Origin: Acidimicrobiia bacterium
GTDB lineage: Bacteria > Actinomycetota > Acidimicrobiia > Acidimicrobiales > Ilumatobacteraceae
Reading direction: 5' to 3'
DNA length: 14,422 nt
Assembly: GCA_010030605.1 (NCBI GenBank)
Contig: RHCK01000011.1
Span: forward strand, 1-14,422
The notes under the pieces are model-generated. The model searched no databases and had not been told where the DNA came from. It saw only the letters and a list, made by a program, of their open reading frames with translations. This document shows, piece by piece, positions 7,079 to 14,052 of the stretch. The position numbers and the translations under genes are program-made. Numbering within the stretch: position 1 is the stretch's first letter; each line of letters starts with the position of its first letter.

Positions 7079-8167
7079 GTGGACGATCCGGGAGCCGACT
7101 CCGCTCGCACGACTCTCGTCGTCATCTTCGGCGGACAGTCCGCCGAACACGACGTGAGTTGCGTGACCGCCGCTCATGTCCTGCGCGCGGTCGACCGCGA
7201 CAAATATTCCGTGCTGGCGATTGGCATCGATCGTGGCGGGCAATGGCATCTCGCCGAGGGAGCCATGGCCGCCCTCGACCGCGGACCCGACTCGCTCCCC
7301 GCTCGACTCGACGCCGCCGGTCGAGACGTGGCGTCGGCACCGATCCTCAGCGCCGCGGCTTCCACCGGACCAGTCGTCGTGATGCCCTTGCTCCACGGAC
7401 CTTTGGGCGAAGACGGCACCATCCAAGGCCTTCTCGAACTCATGGATCTTCCCTACGTTGGCACCGGAGTGCTTGGCTCCGCTTTGGGCATGGACAAGGC
7501 CATGGCCAAGCAAGCTTTGGCATCTTTCGGAATCCCCCAACCACGTTTCGTCGCGTTGCGTGATCACCAAGTCACACCACAACGCTTGAACGAAGTCATC
7601 GCCACGTTGGGACTTCCGCTGTTCGTGAAGCCGGCGAACATGGGCTCGTCGGTCGGGGTGGCCAAGGTGACCGACGCCGACCACATGATGACCGCCGTGC
7701 GCGCGGCTCTCGACTACGACGAATGGGTGGTGTGCGAGGAGGCCATTGTCGGTCGCGAGATCGAGGTGGCCGTGCTCGGCAACATCGACGCCCGGGCAAG
7801 TGTGGCCGGCGAGATCATTCCCGGCAACGATTTCTACGACTACGAGGACAAGTACGTGACCGACGGAGCGAGCCTCGTGATTCCGGCCGATCTCGACGCC
7901 GAACAGAGCCGAACCGTGCGGGAGTTGGCGATTCGAGTGTTCGATGCGTTGCGTTGCGAAGGATTGGCCCGCGTCGACTTCTTCTTCGAACCCGATGGCC
8001 GCGGCTTCTTGTGCAACGAGGTGAACACCATGCCCGGATTCACTCCGATCTCCATGTACCCGAAGCTGTGGCAAGCCACGGGCGTGTCGTATCCCGAACT
8101 CATCGATCGACTCGTGGAATTGGCCCTCGAACGGCACACTCGCCGTCGCCGCAACACGACGCGTTGA
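7079..8167 (+). CDS. ddl: D-alanine--D-alanine ligase
   Basis: ATP-grasp ligase that makes the D-Ala-D-Ala dipeptide of peptidoglycan in the cytoplasm. From the GTG at 7079 it has 362 residues. Family motifs in order: VIFGGQSAEHDVS (15-27), PLLHGPLGEDGTIQGLLE (103-120), FVKPANMGSSVGV (182-194, ATP-grasp), GEIIPGNDFYDYEDKY (244-259, omega loop), ARVDFFFE (297-304) and NEVNTMPGFTPISMYPKLW (313-331, Mg and substrate binding). The frame is open to 6989, but the upstream 30 residues overlap the divergent gene and are not family-like; the -10 element at 7067-7072 also supports the GTG. The gene is monocistronic as far as can be seen, converging on the tetR gene with only 3 bases between stops and no visible terminator. 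Confidence 0.96.
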   Translation: MDDPGADSARTTLVVIFGGQSAEHDVSCVTAAHVLRAVDRDKYSVLAIGIDRGGQWHLAEGAMAALDRGPDSLPARLDAAGRDVASAPILSAAASTGPVVVMPLLHGPLGEDGTIQGLLELMDLPYVGTGVLGSALGMDKAMAKQALASFGIPQPRFVALRDHQVTPQRLNEVIATLGLPLFVKPANMGSSVGVAKVTDADHMMTAVRAALDYDEWVVCEEAIVGREIEVAVLGNIDARASVAGEIIPGNDFYDYEDKYVTDGASLVIPADLDAEQSRTVRELAIRVFDALRCEGLARVDFFFEPDGRGFLCNEVNTMPGFTPISMYPKLWQATGVSYPELIDRLVELALERHTRRRRNTTR

Positions 8168-8170
8168 CGA

Positions 8171-8770
8171 TCAGTCCGAGACGGGTGCGAGTGCGGCCCG
8201 CAGAAAACCAATCAATTCATCGCGCAGGCGGCGCAGGCCGACGATGTCGGCGTTCCAACCGACCACGCGCAATGCCTCGGGCTCGGTGGCGATTCCGGTG
8301 ACGGTGGCATAGGCCAACGCGACGATCAACGCCGGGTCGGCCCGACGCAAACGTCCGGCATCCATTTCGGTGCGCATCCACGAGACTGCGCGCTCCACCA
8401 ACGGTCGCAACGAGTCGGTGAGGCGCTCGGACGACTCGGATGGCAGTCGGCTGATCTCGCGCACGAGTCCGAGCAACGATGGTCGACGCACAGCCGGACG
8501 AAAGACCGCCTTCACGACCGCTTCCATCCGATCGAGCGGGTCATCGGGTGCCGATCGAATGGCCGCTTCGATGACCAGGGTCAGTTCGATCGCGGTTTCG
8601 GAGAGGACTTCTTGGATCAACTCGTCCTTGGACGCGAACCAGTAGAGAAGGGTTTGCTTGGCCACCCCCACCTCGGCGGCGATCTGATCCAGGCTCACCG
8701 CGTCGAAGCCCCGGTGACCGAACAAGTTTCCGGCCACATCCAGGATGTTTTGGCGGGTTCGACGGGCCAC
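8171..8770 (-). CDS. TetR-family transcriptional regulator
   Basis: 199 residues, normal for TetR regulators. The N-terminus carries the DNA-binding domain: RQNILDVAGNLFGHRGFDAV, then the helix-turn-helix VSLDQIAAEVGVAKQTLLYWF at about 25-45 followed by KDEL. The remaining 150 residues form the variable ligand-binding and dimer domain. The start codon is GTG at 8770, with AGGAAT about 6 bases upstream. It is divergent from the acyl-CoA reductase cluster, and the shared 90-base gap holds a perfect palindrome (8807-8834). By analogy with divergent TetR systems it probably represses the cluster, and perhaps itself, with an acyl or lipid-type ligand as inducer; the ligand is inference. Confidence 0.95.
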   Translation of the reverse strand: MARRTRQNILDVAGNLFGHRGFDAVSLDQIAAEVGVAKQTLLYWFASKDELIQEVLSETAIELTLVIEAAIRSAPDDPLDRMEAVVKAVFRPAVRRPSLLGLVREISRLPSESSERLTDSLRPLVERAVSWMRTEMDAGRLRRADPALIVALAYATVTGIATEPEALRVVGWNADIVGLRRLRDELIGFLRAALAPVSD

Positions 8771-8806
8771 ACGACATTCCTACCAGCCTCGACACAGAAA
8801 ATTTCG

Positions 8807-8834
8807 CCTTTCTCTACCATTTGGTAGAGAAAGG
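8807..8834. promoter_or_regulatory. Perfect 28-bp palindrome, candidate TetR operator
   Basis: Two exact 13-base arms, CCTTTCTCTACCA (8807-8819) and its reverse complement TGGTAGAGAAAGG (8822-8834), flank a TT centre. An outer, offset pair AATTTC (8800-8805) / GAAATT (8838-8843) extends the symmetry. The site is in the gap between the divergent tetR and acyl-CoA reductase genes, covers the expected -35 region of the latter (-10 at 8848-8853), and is about 37 bases from the tetR start. It is A/T-richer than its surroundings. There is no T-run after it in either direction that would make it a terminator. Confidence 0.8.
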
Positions 8835-8847
8835 TCGGAAATTGTGC

Positions 8848-8853
8848 TACAAC
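8848..8853 (+). promoter_or_regulatory. Candidate extended -10 element for the acyl-CoA reductase cluster
   Basis: TGCTACAAC gives an extended -10 (TG, one base, TACAAC) ending 7 bases before the GTG at 8861. The start point would coincide with the GTG, so the mRNA would be leaderless; the intervening GGGCACC is not a convincing Shine-Dalgarno at this spacing. The -35 position falls inside the palindrome. Confidence 0.45.
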
Positions 8854-8860
8854 GGGCACC

Positions 8861-11248
8861 GTGATTGCCGACCGCCTCTCCGGACAACGCATCGCCGTGA
8901 CCGGCGCCACCGGTTTCGTGGGGACCGCGCTCGTCGAACGGCTGTTACGCGCGGTGCCGGGTTGCGAGGTGGTGGTGTTGGTGCGCAACGGGCGACGGAC
9001 GTCGGCCGCCGACCGTGTGCGCAAGGAGATCTTGAAGAACAACGCGTTCGACCGTTTGCGACGCGAGCTCGGCACCGACTTCGACGCCACCATGTCACGT
9101 CGACTGTCGGTCGTCGCCGGCGACGTGGGCACCGACGGGTTGGGCTTGAACGAGGCCGATCGTGACACGTTCGCATCGTGCGACGTCATCATTCACTCGG
9201 CGGCCAGCGTGTCGTTCGATTCGCCTCTCGACAGCGCCGTCGAGGTGAACCTGCTCGGTCCCACGCGCATCGCCAATCTTCTGAACGAACACGGACCGCG
9301 CGCCGATGGTTCCTTCCCTCATCTCGTGGCGGTCAGCACGTGTTACGTCGCCGGCAATCGTCGTGGCACCGCCCCCGAAGAGTTGGTGAGTGCCGGTCCG
9401 TTCGACATCGGATTGAACTGGCGCAGCGAAGTCGCCTCGGCACGTCGCCTTCGCGGTGATGCCGAAGCGGCCAGTCGACATCCGGAGAACCTCGCGCGTT
9501 TCCGGTCCGAAGCTCGCTCCGAACTCGGTGCGGCTGGCGCACCGGCGCTGGCGGAAAAGACCGAACAACTTCGCGAGCAGTGGGTGAAAGATCGCCTCGT
9601 CGAAGCCGGACGAACTCGTGCCGCGAGCGTCGGTTGGCCCGATGCGTACGCGTTCACCAAGGCCCTGGGCGAACAAGCACTCACCGAATCCAAGGGCGCG
9701 GTACCGGTCAGCATCGTTCGCCCGTCGATCATTGAATCCGCGCTCGCCGAGCCCTCGCCGGGTTGGATCCGCGGTTTCCGCATGGCCGAACCGGTGATCA
9801 TCTCGTACGCGCGCGGATTGCTCGATCAGTTCCCCGGAGTTCCCGAGGGAACGGTCGACGTCATCCCGGTCGACCTCGTCGTGGCGGCCATCATCGCCGT
9901 GGCGGCCCTCGGCCCGATCGACGCTCCCGCGATCACGCAAGTCGCCTCGGGTTCGACGAATCCGCTGAAGTACCGCACCCTCGTCGACAACGTCCGAGAT
10001 TGGTTCACCGAGCATCCGATCTACGACTCACAGGGTCAACCCATCGTCGTTCCGGATTGGAAGTTCCCCGGTCGGGGCACGGTCGAGAAACAACTCACGC
10101 GCGCCAAGAGCCTCATCACCCGAGGCGAAAAGGTGCTCCAAGCCCTCCCACTGCGCGGAACCCAGGCCGAGTGGTCGGCCAAGTTGGAGGATCGTCGCAA
10201 CGACGTCGAGCGCGCCCTCGAATACGTGGAGCTCTACGGGCTGTACACCGAATGCGAGGCGATCTATTCGGTCGACAATCTGTTGTCGATTCACGATCGT
10301 CTCGACGAAACCGACCGCCGGGACTTCTGCGTCGATCCACGCGTTGTCGACTGGCCCACGTACATCTCGACCATCCACCTTCCGTCGATCGTGCTTCACA
10401 GTCGTGTGAAGACCACGCCGGGCAAGACCGTGGTCGATCGTGCGGATCGGTTGCGCAAACAAGTGCTCGATCCGCGACGCCACGTGGCCGCGTTCGATCT
10501 GGAGAACACGCTCATTTCGAGCAACGTGGTCGAGAGCTACTCGTGGTTGGCGACCCGTCGCCTCAACTCCCCCGAACGTCTGCGTTACGTGATGCGCACT
10601 CTTCGCGAGGCACCGTCGTTGCTGTCGATGGACCGCAAGGATCGCTCCGACTTCCTGCGCTACTTCTATCGACGATACGAAGACGCCCCCGTCGAGCAGA
10701 TCGATGCCGACGCGCGCGAACTTCTGGCTCAGCTGATCATGACCAAGAGTTTCCCGGCCGGCCTGCGACGGGTTCGAGAGCATCGCGCCCTCGGTCATCG
10801 CACCATCCTCATCACCGGTGCCATGAGTTTCGCCGTCGAAGGCCTACGACCGCTGTTCGACGAGATCGTGGCCGCCGAAATGACGGTTCGACCCGACGGC
10901 ACCTATTCGGGCGAATTGTCCCGCGTACCACCCACCGGAGAAACTCGCGCCCAAGTGTTGGCCGACTATTGCGCCGCCGAGGGACTGCGTTTGGACGAGT
11001 CCATCGCGTACGCGGATTCGAGCAGCGATCTTCCCATGCTCGAGGCGGTGGGCTTCCCGGTGGCGGTGAATCCCGAAACACGCCTCGCGGCGATCGCGCG
11101 CAAACGTGGCTGGTTGGTCGAGAACTGGGAGAAGGCCGAGGGTGCACCACGACCGTTGCTTCCCATCGGTCCACGGATGTCCGACGGCGAGCAGAAGCGT
11201 TTCACCACCCGCGGTGGACGCATCGGAACTCGACGGAGCGATCGATGA
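8861..11248 (+). CDS. Fatty acyl-CoA reductase fused to a HAD-IB phosphatase-like domain
   Basis: 795 residues from a GTG. The N-terminal half (about 8-350) is an extended SDR of the fatty acyl-CoA reductase/thioester-reductase type: Rossmann motif TGATGFVG (14-21), HSAASVSFD (112-120), VSTCYVAG (158-165), and catalytic YAFTK (Y263, K267). A middle part (about 450-515, with CVDPRVVDWPTYISTIHLPS) matches the C-terminal region of fatty acyl-CoA reductases. Residues about 541-760 are a HAD-IB domain: FDLENTL (D546, E548), ITGAMS (T652) and YADSSSDLPML (D719, D723). The expected reaction of the first domain is NADPH-dependent reduction of an activated acyl group to aldehyde or alcohol; the HAD domain would act on a phosphate ester. 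The second HAD acid is Glu instead of Asp, and the usual motif III Lys appears as R696. Its stop overlaps the next start as ATGA. Confidence 0.9.
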   Translation: MIADRLSGQRIAVTGATGFVGTALVERLLRAVPGCEVVVLVRNGRRTSAADRVRKEILKNNAFDRLRRELGTDFDATMSRRLSVVAGDVGTDGLGLNEADRDTFASCDVIIHSAASVSFDSPLDSAVEVNLLGPTRIANLLNEHGPRADGSFPHLVAVSTCYVAGNRRGTAPEELVSAGPFDIGLNWRSEVASARRLRGDAEAASRHPENLARFRSEARSELGAAGAPALAEKTEQLREQWVKDRLVEAGRTRAASVGWPDAYAFTKALGEQALTESKGAVPVSIVRPSIIESALAEPSPGWIRGFRMAEPVIISYARGLLDQFPGVPEGTVDVIPVDLVVAAIIAVAALGPIDAPAITQVASGSTNPLKYRTLVDNVRDWFTEHPIYDSQGQPIVVPDWKFPGRGTVEKQLTRAKSLITRGEKVLQALPLRGTQAEWSAKLEDRRNDVERALEYVELYGLYTECEAIYSVDNLLSIHDRLDETDRRDFCVDPRVVDWPTYISTIHLPSIVLHSRVKTTPGKTVVDRADRLRKQVLDPRRHVAAFDLENTLISSNVVESYSWLATRRLNSPERLRYVMRTLREAPSLLSMDRKDRSDFLRYFYRRYEDAPVEQIDADARELLAQLIMTKSFPAGLRRVREHRALGHRTILITGAMSFAVEGLRPLFDEIVAAEMTVRPDGTYSGELSRVPPTGETRAQVLADYCAAEGLRLDESIAYADSSSDLPMLEAVGFPVAVNPETRLAAIARKRGWLVENWEKAEGAPRPLLPIGPRMSDGEQKRFTTRGGRIGTRRSDR

Positions 11249-12462
11249 AAGCGCTCAAGATCTCGCGCAAGACCGGCAAGTTCGCCGTGGCCCGCCTGGT
11301 GAGTCCGTTGAGCGCCGCCGGTGCCGCCAAGTTCGGTCCGTTGTCATTGGTGAACGAGGACGCTCCCGCGTTGCCCGTCAACGACGGCTGGCACCGCATT
11401 ATCCCACGCCTCACCGGCATTTGCGGAAGCGATCTTTCGCTCGTCGAAGGGCACGCGTCCACCTACTTCGACGACTGGGTGTCGTTCCCGTTCGTGCCGG
11501 GTCATGAAGTGGTCGCCGACAGTGATGACGGACGTCGCGTGGTGCTCGAACCAGTGCTCGGTCACGCGGCTCGGGGACTCTCCCTTCCCTTCGACGGTGC
11601 GGCGCCCGGCGACGGCGACGACTACGCCCACCTCGTCGGGGGCTGTTTGGAACCGGGTATTCAAACGGGCTTTTGTCATTCGACCGGGGGCGGCTGGGCC
11701 ACCGAACTGATCGCTCACGAGAGCCAACTGCATGTCATCCCCGAGGCCATGACCGACGAGCAAGCAGTGCTCGTCGAACCGGCCGCCGGAGGCATCCACG
11801 CCGCACTCGCCACGTGGCCCCAGGTGTCGGCCGCCATCGCCCGCGGAGAAACTCCGGTCGTTGCGGTCTTGGGTGCCGGCACCATGGGGCTCTGCGCCAT
11901 CGCCGGGTTGCGTCGATACGTGCCTCAGGTGCGCATCATCGTGGGAGCGCGCTACCCGCATCAACAAGCTTTGGCGAAATCCTTGGGGGCCGACGTGGCG
12001 GTGCCCGCCAACGAATTGTTGAGGGCCGTTCGCCGTGAAGTCGGATGCCAAGTGGTGGGCGATCATCTCACCGGTGGCGCCCACGCCACCATCGATGCCG
12101 TCGGTAACTCCGAGAGCATCGCGGATTGTTTGCGATTCACGAGACCGCGTGGCCGAGTGGTGTTGTTGGGAATGCCCGCCGATGTTTCATTGGATCTCAC
12201 CGGGTTGTGGCATCGCGAAACCGCGATCGTTGGCGCCTACACCTACGGCACCGAACATCTGCCCGATGGTTCGACCAAGCACACGTTCGATTTGGCCATC
12301 GACACCGCGGCCGAATGCCGACTGGACCGATTGGTGTCGGCCACCTATCGACTCGATGATTACCAAGACGCCATCGCGCACGCGGCCGCGGCCGGTCGTC
12401 GTGGAGCCGTGAAGATCGTGTTCGACCTCCGAGACGGTCGGAACAAGAAGGAGACCCGCTGA
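11245..12462 (+). CDS. Medium-chain zinc-type alcohol dehydrogenase
   Basis: 405 residues from the ATG at 11245, which overlaps the upstream stop (ATGA), with GGAG 6 bases upstream. It is an MDR-family oxidoreductase, likely NAD(P)-dependent interconversion of alcohol and aldehyde/ketone. Catalytic zinc ligands are visible: C60 in GICGSDL, H87/E88 in VPGHEVV, and E178 in LVEP. The Rossmann fingerprint is LGAGTMG (209-215). The segment that normally carries four cysteines for a structural zinc (after about 102, LEPVLGHAARGLSLP) has none with that spacing. GGCLEPGIQTGFCHSTGGGW (132-151) follows as in a subgroup I recognise by pattern only. Given the neighbour, the aldehyde or alcohol formed by the acyl-CoA reductase is a plausible substrate (inference). 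The stop overlaps the next start (TGATG). Confidence 0.92.
   Translation: MKALKISRKTGKFAVARLVSPLSAAGAAKFGPLSLVNEDAPALPVNDGWHRIIPRLTGICGSDLSLVEGHASTYFDDWVSFPFVPGHEVVADSDDGRRVVLEPVLGHAARGLSLPFDGAAPGDGDDYAHLVGGCLEPGIQTGFCHSTGGGWATELIAHESQLHVIPEAMTDEQAVLVEPAAGGIHAALATWPQVSAAIARGETPVVAVLGAGTMGLCAIAGLRRYVPQVRIIVGARYPHQQALAKSLGADVAVPANELLRAVRREVGCQVVGDHLTGGAHATIDAVGNSESIADCLRFTRPRGRVVLLGMPADVSLDLTGLWHRETAIVGAYTYGTEHLPDGSTKHTFDLAIDTAAECRLDRLVSATYRLDDYQDAIAHAAAAGRRGAVKIVFDLRDGRNKKETR
12448..12453 (+). promoter_or_regulatory. Shine-Dalgarno site for the LarA-like gene
   Basis: AAGGAG ends 8 bases before the ATG at 12462 and lies inside the end of the dehydrogenase gene. It is the strongest ribosome-binding site seen in the right-hand cluster and fixes the start of the LarA-like gene at the TGATG overlap. 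Confidence 0.75.
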
Positions 12463-14048
12463 TGCCCCGCCCCGGATTCGTGCTCGACGTCGACCGCTCG
12501 ACGCCTCCCATCCTCTTTTGGCGCGGCGAGAACTTCTCGTTGGAGAAGCTGCCCGCCGGACGCAGTCGGGTGATCTACGCCCCCGAGCCGTTGCCCGCCA
12601 TCGACGATGTGGATGGCGCCATTCGACACGCGTTGTTGAATCCCATCGATCAGGATCCGTTGCCAGCCCAACTTTTCGCCGGCATGAAGCTCACCATCGC
12701 GTTCGACGACGTGAGTCTGCCGTTGCCCAAAATGCAACGTCCCGACATTCGTCAGCGAGTCATCGAGGCGGTTCTCGATTTGGCCGCCGAGGCCGGTGTC
12801 GACGACGTGCACATCATCTCGGCGTTGGCGCTCCACCGTCGCATGACCGAATCCGAACTGCGTCACGCGGTCGGTGATCGGGTGTACGACGCCTTCGCCC
12901 CGCGCGGACTCTTGTATCAGCATGATGCCGAGGATCCCGACAATTTGGCCTACCTCGGCACCACACCCCACGGTGAGGACGTGGAGATCAACAAACGCGC
13001 GGCCGAGAGCGACTTGTTGGTGTACGTCAACATCAACTTGGTGGCGATGGACGGCGGTTGGAAGAGCACCGCCACCGGATTGGCGTCGTACAAATCGTTG
13101 CGCCACCACCACAATCCCGACACCATGATTCATTCGCGAAGCTTCATGGATCAACACCGCAGCGAGCTCCACAAGAGCAACTGGCGCATGGGCAAGGTTC
13201 TGCTCGACAGCGGAGTGAAGGTCTTCCAGATCGAGACCACGCTGAACACCGACACCTTCCCGTCGCCGTTCGGCTTTCTGGCCAAGCGTGAATGGGAATG
13301 GAAGCCCTCCGACCGCATGACGTTCCTCGCCTCGACGAAGGCACTGAATCGCACTCCCAGTCGCATGGCGCGCAACATTTTCCACTCGATCGAGGCTCCG
13401 CATCAGATGACCAGCGTGCAGGCCGGCGAAGTGGAAGCGGTGCACCGGGTCACGACCGAACACGTCTACAAGCAACAACTCGTCGAGGTAAAGGGTCAGA
13501 CCGACATCCTCACGCTGGGTATTCCGTACATCAGTCCGTACAACGTGCACTCGATCATGAACCCGATCCTGGTCATGTGCATGGGGCTCGGTTACTACTT
13601 CAACATGTATCGCGGAATGCCGCTGGTGCGCGAGGGAGGTGTCATCATCATGACCCACCCCACTCGACCCGAGTTCCACCCGGTCCATCATCCGTCGTAC
13701 ATCGACTTCTTCGAGCAGGTGTTGGCCGACACCACCGATCCGCACGTGATGTCACAAAAGTGGGAGAAGCAGTACGCCGAAGACGAGTGGTACCGACACC
13801 TCTATCGCACCACGTACGCGTATCACGGCGTTCACCCCTTCTACATGTGGTACTGGGGAAGTCATGCCTTGAAGCATCTGTCGCGCATCATCGTGGTGGG
13901 CGGCGATCCCAAGACGGTTCGACGACTCGGATTCGTCCCCGCGTCCACCATGGATGATGCACTCGAAATCGCCAGCGACGTCGTCGGTCGCACGCCAACC
14001 ATCACCCATCTCCATGCGCCGCCGTTGATGGTGGCCGACGTTTCGTGA
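12462..14048 (+). CDS. LarA-like (nickel-pincer cofactor racemase family, DUF2088) protein
   Basis: 528 residues, longer than lactate racemase LarA (about 420-430). LarA-type enzymes use a nickel-pincer nucleotide bound to a lysine to racemise or epimerise 2-hydroxy acids by hydride transfer. Family signatures: AFDDVSLPLP (80-89), ALALHRRMTESEL (121-133), GGWKSTATGLASYKSLRHHHN (from 198), and GQTDILTLGIPYISPYNVHS with EGGVIIMTHP in the C-terminal half. K201 matches the cofactor lysine (LarA K184), H217 the nickel ligand (H200) and H125 the catalytic H108, all with the same offset of 17. The equivalent of H174 is not His (I191/N192), and the usual TRP of the D-x-T-R-P motif is SLP. The C-terminus (about 440-475) is unusually rich in Tyr, Trp and His. 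It is coupled to the dehydrogenase upstream. No cofactor-making larB/C/E gene is in view. The family is fairly sure; the substrate is unknown. Confidence 0.85.
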   Translation: MPRPGFVLDVDRSTPPILFWRGENFSLEKLPAGRSRVIYAPEPLPAIDDVDGAIRHALLNPIDQDPLPAQLFAGMKLTIAFDDVSLPLPKMQRPDIRQRVIEAVLDLAAEAGVDDVHIISALALHRRMTESELRHAVGDRVYDAFAPRGLLYQHDAEDPDNLAYLGTTPHGEDVEINKRAAESDLLVYVNINLVAMDGGWKSTATGLASYKSLRHHHNPDTMIHSRSFMDQHRSELHKSNWRMGKVLLDSGVKVFQIETTLNTDTFPSPFGFLAKREWEWKPSDRMTFLASTKALNRTPSRMARNIFHSIEAPHQMTSVQAGEVEAVHRVTTEHVYKQQLVEVKGQTDILTLGIPYISPYNVHSIMNPILVMCMGLGYYFNMYRGMPLVREGGVIIMTHPTRPEFHPVHHPSYIDFFEQVLADTTDPHVMSQKWEKQYAEDEWYRHLYRTTYAYHGVHPFYMWYWGSHALKHLSRIIVVGGDPKTVRRLGFVPASTMDDALEIASDVVGRTPTITHLHAPPLMVADVS

Positions 14049-14052
14049 GTCG

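Noticed and set aside
6980..8137. Minus-strand open frame (385 codons) opposite ddl
   Set aside because: Ddl motifs on the other strand are complete; this frame is a codon-phase mirror of it.
8165..8173. Terminator expected between the convergent ddl and tetR genes
   Set aside because: Only 3 bases separate the stops and no hairpin with a T-run is visible on either strand nearby.
9763..11244. Extension of the dehydrogenase frame about 490 codons upstream
   Set aside because: It overlaps the acyl-CoA reductase gene out of frame, is Arg/Ser-rich, and the ATGA overlap with GGAG gives a clear start at 11245.
12360..13745. Long minus-strand open frame (about 460 codons) opposite the dehydrogenase and LarA-like genes
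   Set aside because: It lies across two real genes, has the His/Val/Arg-rich composition typical of antisense frames, and has no family motif.
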